A stretch of 64,000 nt of DNA from Gammaproteobacteria bacterium (GCA_024640985.1 JAHEDY010000011.1:1-64000); one strand, 5' to 3'. Positions 47,726 through 57,609 are shown, counted from the stretch's first letter. Numbers and translations are program-made. The notes: a model not told the origin generated them from the letters alone.

Positions 47726-47802
47726 CGGGGCGTGGCGCAGCCTGGTAGCGCACTTGCATGGGGTGCAAGGGGTCGCAGGTTCAAATCCTGCCGTCCCGAC
47801 CA
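47726..47802 (+). tRNA. tRNA-Pro (anticodon GGG)
   Basis: CGGGGCGTGGCGCAGCCTGGTAGCGCACTTGCATGGGGTGCAAGGGGTCGCAGGTTCAAATCCTGCCGTCCCGACCA; loop ATGGGGT. Confidence 0.95.
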
Positions 47803-47813
47803 AGTCGGAACCG

Positions 47814-48284
47814 ATGATGTCAGAACGCCTGTTTTCCCGTCTTGAATTGAAAATCCCGCCACCGGTTGTGGTTGTCTTTGCAGGGCTATTGAATCGTCTT
47901 GGACAAGACTGGATACAAGTTACCTTTGATCCCCCTTGGATCCTGATTGTTTCACTCATTGTGGTGTCTGGCGTGTTGGGTGTCGGCGGTTTGATCGGGT
48001 GCTTTCGTTGCCAAACGACCGTGCATCCGTGGAGCCCAAGTGACACAACGACCCTCGTCACTCATGGTGTGTATCGCGTTTCCAGGAATCCGATGTATTT
48101 CGGATTGGTGTTACTGCTGGCTGCTTATTACCTGTATGACCCAACGCTTTTGAGTCCTGTTGGTCTGATCTTCGTGATTTGGTTTTTGACGCGTTTCCAG
48201 ATCATTCCGGAAGAACGCATCCTCCATCACAAGTTCGGAGAGCAATACGCGCAATATGCGCTTTTGGTCCGTCGTTGGCTGTGA
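47814..48284 (+). CDS. Isoprenylcysteine carboxyl methyltransferase (ICMT)-family membrane protein
   Basis: [26 protein letters not shown]...[25 protein letters not shown] signature. ATG at 47814; the track start lies inside tRNA-Pro. Confidence 0.88.
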   Translation: MMSERLFSRLELKIPPPVVVVFAGLLNRLGQDWIQVTFDPPWILIVSLIVVSGVLGVGGLIGCFRCQTTVHPWSPSDTTTLVTHGVYRVSRNPMYFGLVLLLAAYYLYDPTLLSPVGLIFVIWFLTRFQIIPEERILHHKFGEQYAQYALLVRRWL

Positions 48285-48459
48285 TTGACCCATGATGATC
48301 ATCAGATTGTCATCGATTCGTCATTGACATTACCTGAGAACCTGCGACGCTATAGTGGCTCGTGTGCTTAGCATGTGTCCGCCTTACCGCAACACTGACT
48401 GGCATTTTAAGTGAAACGCACGGACTTTCGGGCATCTGTGCAGTTGCGAAGGAAAACGC

Positions 48460-48669
48460 ATGCAAACTGGTAAAGTAAAATGGTTTAACGAGACCAAAGG
48501 GTTTGGCTTCATTGTTCCTGACGCGGGTGGTGATGATGCTTTTGTTCACATCACAGCCGTGAAAGAGAGTGGAGTCGATCGTTTGGAAGATAACCAACGT
48601 GTCGAATTTGATTTGGCAGAAGGCCGTAATGGCAAAGTGTCAGTCAAAACACTGAAGTTGATCGACTAA
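48460..48669 (+). CDS. Cold-shock domain protein
   Basis: MQTGKVKWFNETKGFGFIVPDAGGDDAFVHITAVKESG...: CSD with RNP1/RNP2. Confidence 0.95.
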   Translation: MQTGKVKWFNETKGFGFIVPDAGGDDAFVHITAVKESGVDRLEDNQRVEFDLAEGRNGKVSVKTLKLID

Positions 48670-48687
48670 TCTCGTCAATCGAAGCAC

Positions 48688-48705
48688 CGGGCACTTAGGT
48701 GCCCG
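48688..48705. terminator. Candidate convergent terminator hairpin between the cold-shock gene and the MBL-fold gene
   Basis: CGGGCAC-TTAG-GTGCCCG, 7-bp stem and tetraloop; weak T tract. Confidence 0.4.
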
Positions 48706-49762
48706 TTGCTCTGAGTTCACACTCGATTTCAACAACATCCAGAGCGATCGTCTCACCAATGGATGGTAGCCAGATATCGTCAGTAGCGTAGCCCTCTCTG
48801 GCCGCGGCATCAGTAAAACGACGTGCCGGCTCAAAGGCTTCCTCTTCTGACAATTCGATGGTACCCCAGTGCATACCAAGGATTGCTTTCGCGCCAATGG
48901 CTTTAGCCATTTCCACAGCTTCTTCTGGCGACGCGTGTACTGAACGTAACAGTTTGCGTGGTGAATAGGCACCGATTCCGATCAATGCGAGATCGATCGG
49001 GCCATACTTGTGTCCGGTTTGGCGGAAGACAGGGCCCATGGCGGAATCTCCGCCGAAGTACAATTTAAATCCCTGATATTCGAAGAGAAATGCAGCCCAT
49101 AGAGAGGTATTGGCATCGAATAGACCGCGTCTTGAGTGATGAATCGCTGGTAATGCAGTGACTTGAACCTCTCCGGTATGGGTTGAATGATGCCAGCCGA
49201 GCTCTTTGACGCAGGTAAATCCCCGTTTTTGAAACCACGGCATCAAACCTGTCGGGCAGATCACCTCAATGGTTTGACGATTCGGCAGCTGTTTTAGCGT
49301 GTGCCAACACAAATGATCGTAGTGGTTGTGTGAGATCACTAACGTATCAATCGGACCGAGCTCTTGGATTCCCAGAGGTGAAGGAATGAATCGGCGAGGA
49401 CCGGCAAAGCTCAACGGGCTTGCGCGATTGGCAAGAAAGGGATCGATCACAATGCGTCTTCCGCCGAGATTTAACACAAAGGCTGCATGCCCTAGCCAAG
49501 TAATGGAATGAACACCACAGGATTCCAGTTGCTGCTTCGCGACTTCAGGAGGAACTGCATGGTGCTGTGGCCACTCTGTTGGCAGGCGTCTGAAGGCCTG
49601 ACGAAAGACGTATCCCCAAAAGTCCCTGTAATTACCTGTGGCTTGCGGGCTACCTGGTGGGTTGTGGAATCGCCGACGCTTGTGAAATGCGTCGGAGGTA
49701 AGCGTTGAGTGAGTTTCTGGTGCTAGTTCTGGATGGATAACAACTGGATCTGACACTCGCAA
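48695..49762 (-). CDS. MBL-fold metallohydrolase (NAPE-PLD-like)
   Basis: VISHNHYDHL metal motif; WLGHAAFVLNLGGRRIVIDPF; LYFGGDSAMG. Confidence 0.9.
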   Translation of the reverse strand: MRVSDPVVIHPELAPETHSTLTSDAFHKRRRFHNPPGSPQATGNYRDFWGYVFRQAFRRLPTEWPQHHAVPPEVAKQQLESCGVHSITWLGHAAFVLNLGGRRIVIDPFLANRASPLSFAGPRRFIPSPLGIQELGPIDTLVISHNHYDHLCWHTLKQLPNRQTIEVICPTGLMPWFQKRGFTCVKELGWHHSTHTGEVQVTALPAIHHSRRGLFDANTSLWAAFLFEYQGFKLYFGGDSAMGPVFRQTGHKYGPIDLALIGIGAYSPRKLLRSVHASPEEAVEMAKAIGAKAILGMHWGTIELSEEEAFEPARRFTDAAAREGYATDDIWLPSIGETIALDVVEIECELRATGT

Positions 49763-49845
49763 AGTCTCCCGGTTTTTTCCGAGTGTATGTGCGAAATATG
49801 ACCAAATTATTGGTGATCTTTTTTCATCAAAATGTCACCGAATTG

Positions 49846-50775
49846 TCATGATCTATCCACCCAAACTAGATGCTCTTGACGGGCTTCAGTCTCGCCTCGG
49901 AATTGATAGGCGCAGAGCACCCCATCATCAAGTGCGATACTGTAATCGAGACAAATGGCTTGAGGGTGATGGATCCGGGGTGTTCCCCGCATCCAGTAGT
50001 GACCAAAAAAGCATAGCGGGCCATGGTATGCCGGAGCGTCTTCGGGCATCGGCAGGTCGGGGATGATTCCCCGTTGCGAGTCGTCGATTACAGCGGCCTC
50101 GCGAAAAGTGGTTTGTTCTGGCTCCCACCAATTCACTCGAATCCGGCGTCGTCGAATCCCGTAATAATCCTCAAAGGACACATCATCAGGTAAACGCGCT
50201 TCTAAGCCATTGAGAAGCGTTTCACGAGCCTCCCAAGGCCTCGAGCCAGAAATCCCTGTCTGTTCGTAAAAAGCACTGCCTTGCGGGCTGTGATCGGCAT
50301 TGAGCAGTGACGATAGGTCACGCTGCGCGGATGGATCCCAGCACGCATGCACTGCTCGCGCCGGTCCGTGATCAAACCACAGCGGTAGCGTGGAAAACCA
50401 AGCTAGAGTCTCTCGATACCCCTGCGCATCATTGCCATAGGCATCAAGGAACCCTTGATGTTGGCGGATGTGATTATTGGTATGACTGCGAACGTATTGT
50501 CCCGGTTCATCGACCCGTTCTGTCACAAAGCCCACAGCATTGAACTCATGATTACCGGTTAAACAGATTGCGTGCCCAAGCTCACAGAGTTCTCTGACGA
50601 TATCCACGGTTTCTTTTTGTTGAGGTCCACGATCAATCAGGTCACCAAGAAAAACCAACTGGCCATCACCAACCGACCACCCAGTCGTTGACGATTTTCG
50701 GTAGCCGAGAACGGACAACAAGCTTTTGAGTTCCGTTGCATAGCCGTGAATGTCACCGATGAAATTGATTAACAT
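49846..50775 (-). CDS. Metallophosphoesterase (Ser/Thr phosphatase-like)
   Basis: FIGDIHGYATELKSLL, FLGDLIDRGPQ, LTGNHEFNAVGF motifs. Confidence 0.92.
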   Translation of the reverse strand: MLINFIGDIHGYATELKSLLSVLGYRKSSTTGWSVGDGQLVFLGDLIDRGPQQKETVDIVRELCELGHAICLTGNHEFNAVGFVTERVDEPGQYVRSHTNNHIRQHQGFLDAYGNDAQGYRETLAWFSTLPLWFDHGPARAVHACWDPSAQRDLSSLLNADHSPQGSAFYEQTGISGSRPWEARETLLNGLEARLPDDVSFEDYYGIRRRRIRVNWWEPEQTTFREAAVIDDSQRGIIPDLPMPEDAPAYHGPLCFFGHYWMRGTPRIHHPQAICLDYSIALDDGVLCAYQFRGETEARQEHLVWVDRS

Positions 50776-50799
50776 AGGTTTGCTCGATGGATTCGTTGG

Positions 50800-50994
50800 T
50801 TAGGGTTGTGGGCTACCGTAATACTGGCCAACGGCCACCATCACAAAGCCGAGCAAAAATAGAGAGCCCAGGACTTTAAACACGTCTGCTCGGCTTTTTT
50901 GTTTGATAAAAATGGGATTGATTAAGCCAATCGGCAACCCACAGACCGCGAGAACACAAAGAATATTACCAAGACCAAAAATGAGATCGAACAT
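50800..50994 (-). CDS. Small (64 aa) membrane protein
   Basis: MFDLIFGLGNILCVLAVCGLPIGLINPIFIKQKSRADVFKVLGSLFLLGFVMVAVGQYYGSPQP: two predicted TM segments; fits tightly between same-strand genes. Confidence 0.6.
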   Translation of the reverse strand: MFDLIFGLGNILCVLAVCGLPIGLINPIFIKQKSRADVFKVLGSLFLLGFVMVAVGQYYGSPQP

Positions 50995-50997
50995 GAA

Positions 50998-52512
50998 TTA
51001 TTCCGGCAATCGATGTTTCGGGCGAAGGACTAATCCAATCACCAATGCAACCACGGCAATCGCTCCAAGAGCGCTCACAATTAATTGCCATAAAGGCCAG
51101 TTAGGTGTGTCTTCAGGTCTCTGGTTTGTCACCGGTTCTGGTAACAGAGCCTGTATCGATTCAGGTAATAATTTGGTGATTGATTCCGGAAGAAGGTGAC
51201 TCGTCCTCGCTTTTGAATCTTCCGATGCAGAACGAGTCGATGACTCTCCCTGGATCGTGGACGATACCTGCCCGACACCTTGGGCGGTATTTGTTGCGAT
51301 TTCTAGGGCAGGTTGTGCAACGAGGACCTCAAATGCACGCTGCACCTGGCGCTCATGCAGCTGGTCTAAGCTCTGAATGGTCAGGATGGAACGGCCCATG
51401 GGGGGGCTATCGATTTGTAACGACAGTTGATCGCCTACTGATCGGATGGGATCGGTCCGCTCCCCGAATGCAATGCGATATTCGCGACTTGGATCAGCCA
51501 AGACTCCATCGGGATTCTGGAGTGACGCACTGAGGCCAAGCGTTTGATCCGCGCTGATCGTCGGTGGGAGCTCAGCGAGTTCAAGGCGCACATGCGAATC
51601 AATTAAAACGCGGTCAGAAGCACCGAATTCCGGTGATAGACTGTAGCGTCCAGCAATTGGGTTTGACCAAATCAAGGTCTGATAACCGGTACCACTGTAA
51701 TACGTGATCCCTGGCAACTGACTGTCAGCATCCACCACGGTCGAGTCTGATCGCAATTCAATGGCTGATCCGCTATCGAGTCGAATCAGACGAACTTGTC
51801 GGATATCCGAGTCGATGTTGATCTGTTGGTCTGAGATGGGTAATTGTTGTGAGCGGAGCGCGAGCTCGAGCGCATCAAGCATCACTGGGATTAAATCACC
51901 AGGTTGTTTAAGTAGCGTAAAGAGACCATTGGTTTCAATGGCCATCTGTCGGAGTAAAGGGAGGTCTGCCTTGTCGGAGAGCGCAATCGTATGAATGCGA
52001 CAGGCTTTGTCGACTGCATCCGGAAGAACCGTTTTTAAAATTCGATCGCGTGACGCACTTGAGGCGTCTTTGCCACCTTGGACATCGACAATGCCGTCCG
52101 TGATCAAAATGACATGGCAGGCACCTGCTGAGATTTGTCCACCGGCTGTGATTCCGGTTCTCAACGCGCTTTCCATATGCGTGAACCGATCGGTTGAGCC
52201 AATGGATGCTTCAATCGGCTGACCCAAGGCATCCCAGCGTGCATCAACAGGCCCGTAAGGAACCAGCTCGCGAACATCAGAACCAAATAACCAAATACCG
52301 CCTTGTGACTGATCTGGGAGGAGTGCTGCCAACAACGCTGTCGCTGGCCCACGAACTGCTTTGGGGTCGGCTTTTTTCATCGACCCCGAGACGTCGACTA
52401 GGACGCGAACATCGGCCGGATTCGCTATGCTTGTGTTCGCGAACCCGAGCGTCAACACAACAATAACGCTAAAGGCGAACGTCTGGGTGATCTTTGAAAT
52501 AGTCCAACGCAT
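50998..52512 (-). CDS. von Willebrand factor A domain protein with signal peptide and C-terminal TM
   Basis: VRVLVDVSGSMKKADP MIDAS motif; C-terminal LWQLIVSALGAIAVVALVIGLVL. Confidence 0.88.
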   Translation of the reverse strand: MRWTISKITQTFAFSVIVVLTLGFANTSIANPADVRVLVDVSGSMKKADPKAVRGPATALLAALLPDQSQGGIWLFGSDVRELVPYGPVDARWDALGQPIEASIGSTDRFTHMESALRTGITAGGQISAGACHVILITDGIVDVQGGKDASSASRDRILKTVLPDAVDKACRIHTIALSDKADLPLLRQMAIETNGLFTLLKQPGDLIPVMLDALELALRSQQLPISDQQINIDSDIRQVRLIRLDSGSAIELRSDSTVVDADSQLPGITYYSGTGYQTLIWSNPIAGRYSLSPEFGASDRVLIDSHVRLELAELPPTISADQTLGLSASLQNPDGVLADPSREYRIAFGERTDPIRSVGDQLSLQIDSPPMGRSILTIQSLDQLHERQVQRAFEVLVAQPALEIATNTAQGVGQVSSTIQGESSTRSASEDSKARTSHLLPESITKLLPESIQALLPEPVTNQRPEDTPNWPLWQLIVSALGAIAVVALVIGLVLRPKHRLPE

Positions 52513-54427
52513 CTGGATTCGCTAATGCCTCGATGTTCTTAACCGGTTCGCCATGCACCACATTTCGCACAGCCAGTTCCACAATCTTACCACTTACCGT
52601 TCGCGGGAGGTCAGGAACCTGCACAATCACCTCTGGAACGTGGCGTGGCGTGGTGTTGTCCTTAATCTGGATCTTGATGGCTTTGCGAAGATCATCCGTT
52701 AGCGCCAGTGTGTCGCGGAGCACAACAAATAAAACCACCCGAACATCCTCGCCAACCTGTTGACCGATTGCGAGGGATTCAAGGACCTCAGGGATGGCTT
52801 CGACCTGCCGGTAAATCTCGGCAGTCCCAATACGAACACCGCCTGGATTGAGTGTTGCATCCGCCCGCCCGTAGATAATAAATCCGTCACGCTCGGTATG
52901 TTCGGCAAAATCACCATGTGCCCACATGCCTTGAAAATGTTCGAAGTAAGCAGCTCGGTATTTGACACCATCGGTATCGCCAAAAAAGCGCAGCGGCATC
53001 ACGGGAAACGGCTGACGGCAGACCAACTCACCTTTCTCACCGATCACTGACTGGCCATTTTCGTTCACTACATCGACGGCAAGTCCAAGCCCCGCGCACT
53101 GCAGTTCGCCACGGTAGATGGGTCGAATTGGGCAAGACAGACAGAAACAGGACATGATATCAGTCCCTCCGGAAATGGAGCCGAGGAGGACATCGTCTTT
53201 AATGTCTCGATAGACGTAATCAAAGGATTCGTGCGCTAAAGGTGAGCCGGTCGATAAGATCGCCTTGAGGGACGTCAGGGTGTGCTGTTGAGCCGGTTGA
53301 TAGCGATGTTTATCAAGTGCTGCGATGTATTTTGCGCTGGTTCCAAAGACATGCCAGTCATCTTGCTCACACAGGGTCCACAGTGTTTTCGCGCCCCGCA
53401 CAAAGGGTGATCCATCATAGGTCACGATGGTGGCTTGTGATGCTAGAGATCCAAGCAGCCAGTTCCACATCATCCAGCCACAGGTGGTGTAGTAAAACAC
53501 CCGATCAAATGGTTTGATATCGACGTGGTATCTGTGTTCTTTGACCAACTGAATCAGTGCACCGCCTTGACTATGTACGATGCATTTTGGAACGCCAGTG
53601 GTACCTGAGCTGTAGAGGATAAATCCTGGATGGTTAAAGGCCGTGGGATCAAACGTCAGGGCGTGCTCACCTAAGACTGCGTCATCGAAATGAAGAACCT
53701 CACAACCGGGCCGTTGAATCGGACTCGACATCACATCAGGGCAGGCACCTGGGAAAATAATAGCGGCCATGACCGAAGGAAGTTCGACCAACAGTCCGTT
53801 GACGCGTTCAGTGAGGTCAATCGCTTTTTTGTTGTAGCAGGTGGTGTGTGCAGCAATTAGTACCTTAGGTTTGGTTTGTCCAAACCGGTCAAGAACTCCT
53901 TGAATACCGAAATCTGGAGAGCAACTGGTCCAAATGGCTCCGAGTGACAAGGTTGCAAGCGACGCGATGATCGCTTCAGCGCCGTTACTGACAAAGCCTG
54001 CGACGACGTCTTCAGATCGCACACCGAGTGATTGTAATCGGTGTCTGAAATTGGCCACTTGCTGTCTCAGATCACCCCAAGTGAGCTCAGAGCGCTCGCC
54101 TTTTTCGGTGTAAGAAATCACCGCAATCACATCGTCTGGCGCATCATGGGCGAGACAATTCTGTGCAAAATTTAAGGTTGATTCTGGATAGAACTGAGCT
54201 CCTGGCATGGCATGACGATCGGTGAGCGATGGGCCCTTTCGCTCTCCAATGAAGCTTGCATGCTCCCAGACGCCATCCCAAAAGGATTCCGGTTCATGCA
54301 CGCTAAATTTGTGCAGTCCTGAATAATCATGTATCGAGCGACCGAGCTTTGCATTGAAATGCGCCATCAAATCTGTGATCCCCGCTTGCGCGATACGATC
54401 TGTGGTCGGAGTCCAAAGGGCGGTCAT
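52469..54427 (-). CDS. Acetoacetate-CoA ligase
   Basis: LYSSGTTGVPKCIVHSQGG AMP-binding motif; ...SGGTDIMSCF; 652 aa length typical of acetoacetyl-CoA synthetase. Confidence 0.93.
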   Translation of the reverse strand: MTALWTPTTDRIAQAGITDLMAHFNAKLGRSIHDYSGLHKFSVHEPESFWDGVWEHASFIGERKGPSLTDRHAMPGAQFYPESTLNFAQNCLAHDAPDDVIAVISYTEKGERSELTWGDLRQQVANFRHRLQSLGVRSEDVVAGFVSNGAEAIIASLATLSLGAIWTSCSPDFGIQGVLDRFGQTKPKVLIAAHTTCYNKKAIDLTERVNGLLVELPSVMAAIIFPGACPDVMSSPIQRPGCEVLHFDDAVLGEHALTFDPTAFNHPGFILYSSGTTGVPKCIVHSQGGALIQLVKEHRYHVDIKPFDRVFYYTTCGWMMWNWLLGSLASQATIVTYDGSPFVRGAKTLWTLCEQDDWHVFGTSAKYIAALDKHRYQPAQQHTLTSLKAILSTGSPLAHESFDYVYRDIKDDVLLGSISGGTDIMSCFCLSCPIRPIYRGELQCAGLGLAVDVVNENGQSVIGEKGELVCRQPFPVMPLRFFGDTDGVKYRAAYFEHFQGMWAHGDFAEHTERDGFIIYGRADATLNPGGVRIGTAEIYRQVEAIPEVLESLAIGQQVGEDVRVVLFVVLRDTLALTDDLRKAIKIQIKDNTTPRHVPEVIVQVPDLPRTVSGKIVELAVRNVVHGEPVKNIEALANPDALDYFKDHPDVRL

Positions 54428-54533
54428 GGTCTAATGATCCTGTTGCCAAAGAGCTCCCAAATGCTATCAGATGCCCTGAAGTTTGTGGGACTTCATCTAC
54501 GACTAATCACCACTGAACAAAGCTTGATTTTTT

Positions 54534-54570
54534 GTGCACTGCAACGTACCGTCCGCATATTGCAATGCAC
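54534..54570. promoter_or_regulatory. Inverted-repeat operator candidate upstream of the phasin gene
   Basis: GTGCACTGCAA (54534-54544) and TTGCAATGCAC (54560-54570): 11-bp inverted repeat with one mismatch, 15-bp spacer. Confidence 0.5.
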
Positions 54571-54591
54571 CAATAGATAGAGGACCTAGAC

Positions 54592-54975
54592 GTGTTTGAT
54601 CAACTCTTAAAACAGAACGAAGCCATGATGAAGTCAATGCAGTCGATGATGACGCTTGACGCGTTTGAACAAGCGATGAAGCCAATGACGCATTTGCTGG
54701 AACTTCAGCGCTCAATGCTTGAGTCACTGGCCGAAGAACAGACCCAGCTATCAACCGAACTGATGACTGATGCGCTCGAAGAAGCTCGGGCTGTATGTAA
54801 CTGTGAATCCATGCCTGAATTAATGGAAGTTCACAAAAATTTCCTTCAGAAGTATCAGGAGAAAATGGCAGAGCTTGCTAAGAAGCAGGCGTCGTCATGG
54901 ACTCAAGTCAGCGAAGAAGCGCTGAGTGTGATGAAAAAGAATGCTGAAGAAATGGCCAAGTCATTTCAGAAGTAA
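54592..54975 (+). CDS. Phasin-family-like PHA granule protein
   Basis: 127-aa helical, Met/Gln/Glu-rich protein (MFDQLLKQNEAMMKSMQSMMTLDAFEQAMKP...), adjacent to phaC/phaB. Confidence 0.65.
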   Translation: MFDQLLKQNEAMMKSMQSMMTLDAFEQAMKPMTHLLELQRSMLESLAEEQTQLSTELMTDALEEARAVCNCESMPELMEVHKNFLQKYQEKMAELAKKQASSWTQVSEEALSVMKKNAEEMAKSFQK

Positions 54976-54986
54976 CTGACGCTCAC

Positions 54987-55026
54987 AAAAAACCCCCGGC
55001 TGAGTAATCAGCCGGGGGTTTTTTTT
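54987..55026. terminator. Bidirectional intrinsic terminator between phasin (+) and phaC (-)
   Basis: AAAAAACCCCCGGCTGAGTAATCAGCCGGGGGTTTTTTTT: long GC stem flanked by A and T tracts. Confidence 0.93.
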
Positions 55027-55036
55027 CGGGTTTCGA

Positions 55037-56757
55037 TCAGATGCGAACACGGACATAGTCGCCCGGAGCAGGAACGATTTCTTGAAATTCCGAATGGCTG
55101 CCGATCTCACGTGCTGGAACCTGCTTGGAATCTTGTTGATCCAACCATTCATGCCAGTGCGACCACCATGAACCTGGGTGATCAGTTGCCGTTTCCAGCC
55201 AATGGTCGGCCCCTTGTCCGAGTTCACCATCGCTCCAGAAGTTTCGCTTATTTTTCGCAGGGGGATTGATGACACCCGCAATGTGTCCAGAACCACCCAG
55301 CACAAATTCCACTGGACCACCCATGAGTTCAGTGCCAAGGAAGGTTGTTTTCCAGGGTGCGATGTGATCTTCGATGGCTGATAGGAAGTATGACGGGGTC
55401 TTGATCTTCTCTAATTCAACCGATTTCCCACAACAGGTGAAGCCACCGGATTTTGCGAGGTTGTTGTTGACATACATCTCACGAATGTAGGTGTTGTACA
55501 TGGCGGCCGGTAAGTTGGTGGGATCAGAGTTCCAGTACAGTAAATCAAATGGAGGAGGAGTCTTTCCTTTGAGATAGTTATTCACGACGTAGGACCAAAT
55601 TAAGTCGTTGGACCGAAGCATGTTGAAACCAAGAGCAAGACTTTTCCCGGACATCACGCCATCTTTAGAGACTTGCGCTGCACGCATATCCACATCTTCT
55701 TGATCAAGAAATACACCAAGGTCCCCTGGATCTGAGAAGTCGAGCAAGGTCGTCAGGAAGGTGGCTGAGCCGATACTGGCATCGCGCTTCTTTTGCATGA
55801 CGCCGAGCGCAGAACCGAGAATTGTGCCGCCAATACACCAGGCCACAGCATTCATCTTCTTTTCACCGGTGATGTCTTTGACCACGCGTGTTGCTTCGAA
55901 AATGCCATCTTGAACGTAATCGTCCCAACCGATCTGACTGTATTCTGGTGTGGTGTTCGCCCAAGAAATCAAAAACACCGTATTGCCCTGATCGACGCAC
56001 CATTTGACATAGGAGTTCTGGGGTTGCAGATCAAGAATATAAAATTTGTTGATGCAAGGTGGGACAATCAACAGCGGGCGCTGATGAACCGTTTCGGTTG
56101 TCGGCTTATATTGGATGAGTTCAAACAAATGGTTTCTAAAGACCACAGAGCCTTCGGATACACCGATGTTTTCGCCTAAAATGAACGCCGATTCGTCGGT
56201 CATGGTAATTCGACCTTTCTCAAGGTCAGCCATTAAATTCTGAAGACCGTCAACCAGACTTTGGCCTTTGGTATCCATTGCTTCTTTGAGCACCTCAGGA
56301 TTGAGTGTGACGAAGTTGGATGGGCTCATCGCATCGATAAAATACTGGGTATAAAACTTCAGCTTATCTTTTTCTTTTCCTTCAACAGGAATGGCGTCAG
56401 TCGATTTGTTAAGAACATCGGCTGTGAGCAGATAGGACTGCTTAATAAAATCAAAAATCGGAAGATTGGACCACTCATCGGAGTCAAACCGGCGATCTTT
56501 CTGCGGCTCAAAATTCATGGTTCCACTCATGAAATCGGTCCATAAATTGAAATGGTCTTGCTGATACTTGGTGACCATCTCCAGCCAGCCTTGTGGATTG
56601 GTCCAGGGTTGCATCACGATTTGAGTCCAGACATCAGTCAGGTTCTTCATGATATCGGCCGTGTCTTCAGCACGCATCAACCCCTGCAGCAGACGTTTAC
56701 TTTCTGCGTTCATGGATTCAAATAGTTTTTCGGGTGCTTGCTGATTTTCAGTGCTCA
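55037..56757 (-). CDS. phaC: Class I poly(3-hydroxyalkanoate) synthase
   Basis: PhaC N-terminal domain, ...NAVAWCIGGTILGSALG..., SGGFTCCGKSVELEKIKTPSYFLSAIEDHIAPWKTT, VLGGSGHIAGVINPP. GTG start at 56757 (STENQQAPEKLFESM) likelier than the track start at 56824. Confidence 0.95.
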
Positions 56758-56850
56758 CGTCCGTGTCCTCTTTAATTCGAAGGCGATAGTCTATTGTGCG
56801 TCGCAACAAAAGGGAAGGCGGCAAGGAGAATTCCTTGCCGAACAGGGTAT

Positions 56851-57609
56851 TTAGAACATGTGTTGGCCGCCGTTAATCGCCAGGTTGGAACCGGTGACGA
56901 AGGCTGCCCTTTCGGAGGCAAGGAATGCAACTGCATAGGCAATTTCATCGGGATTACCTAGGCGGCCGACTGGAATGGTCGATGCGATTTTCTCTAAAAT
57001 TTCATCACCGATGGCTGCAACCATCGCGGTCATAATGTATCCCGGACTGACGGTGTTGACGGTCACGCCTTTCGATGCAACCTCTTGAGCGAGCGATTTG
57101 GTAAAACCATGCATGCCGGCTTTTGCCGCGGCATAGTTCGATTGTCCGAACTGACCTTTTTGGCCGTTAACGGAACTGATATTAATCACGCGGCCCCATT
57201 TTTCTTCCAACATCCCATTAATCACGAGGCGCGTCATATTAAAAACTGAGCGGAGGTTGGCATGCATGACCTGGTCCCACTGTTCCAGTGTCATTTTACG
57301 GAATGTCGAATCACGAGTAATCCCCGCGTTATTGACCAAGCAGTGGACGTTGCCATGATTTTCCATAACTCCTTCGATGCACTGTCTCGCAGATTCCGAA
57401 TCGGACACATCTCCGTAGGCAATATCAAATTCATAACCAGCGGCACGCTGATCGTCTTGCCAGGCTTTGGCCTTGTCATGATTGCCACCAGAATTGTATC
57501 CGGCAACGACTGTGAAACCTTGAGTAAACAGTTCTTGGCAGATTGAGGTTCCGATACCACCGGTACCACCGGTCACGAGTGCGATACGCTTAGACATGCT
57601 GAGCTCCAT
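56851..57609 (-). CDS. phaB: Acetoacetyl-CoA reductase
   Basis: SDR: ALVTGGTGGIGTSICQELFTQG, NNAGITRD, SSVNGQKGQFGQSNYAAAKAG. Confidence 0.95.
   Translation of the reverse strand: MELSMSKRIALVTGGTGGIGTSICQELFTQGFTVVAGYNSGGNHDKAKAWQDDQRAAGYEFDIAYGDVSDSESARQCIEGVMENHGNVHCLVNNAGITRDSTFRKMTLEQWDQVMHANLRSVFNMTRLVINGMLEEKWGRVINISSVNGQKGQFGQSNYAAAKAGMHGFTKSLAQEVASKGVTVNTVSPGYIMTAMVAAIGDEILEKIASTIPVGRLGNPDEIAYAVAFLASERAAFVTGSNLAINGGQHMF

Noticed and set aside
49790-49850. GGTGA...TCACC inverted repeat between the MBL and metallophosphoesterase genes
   Set aside because: Short arms with an AT-rich loop and no clear T-run placement; too weak to call a terminator or operator.
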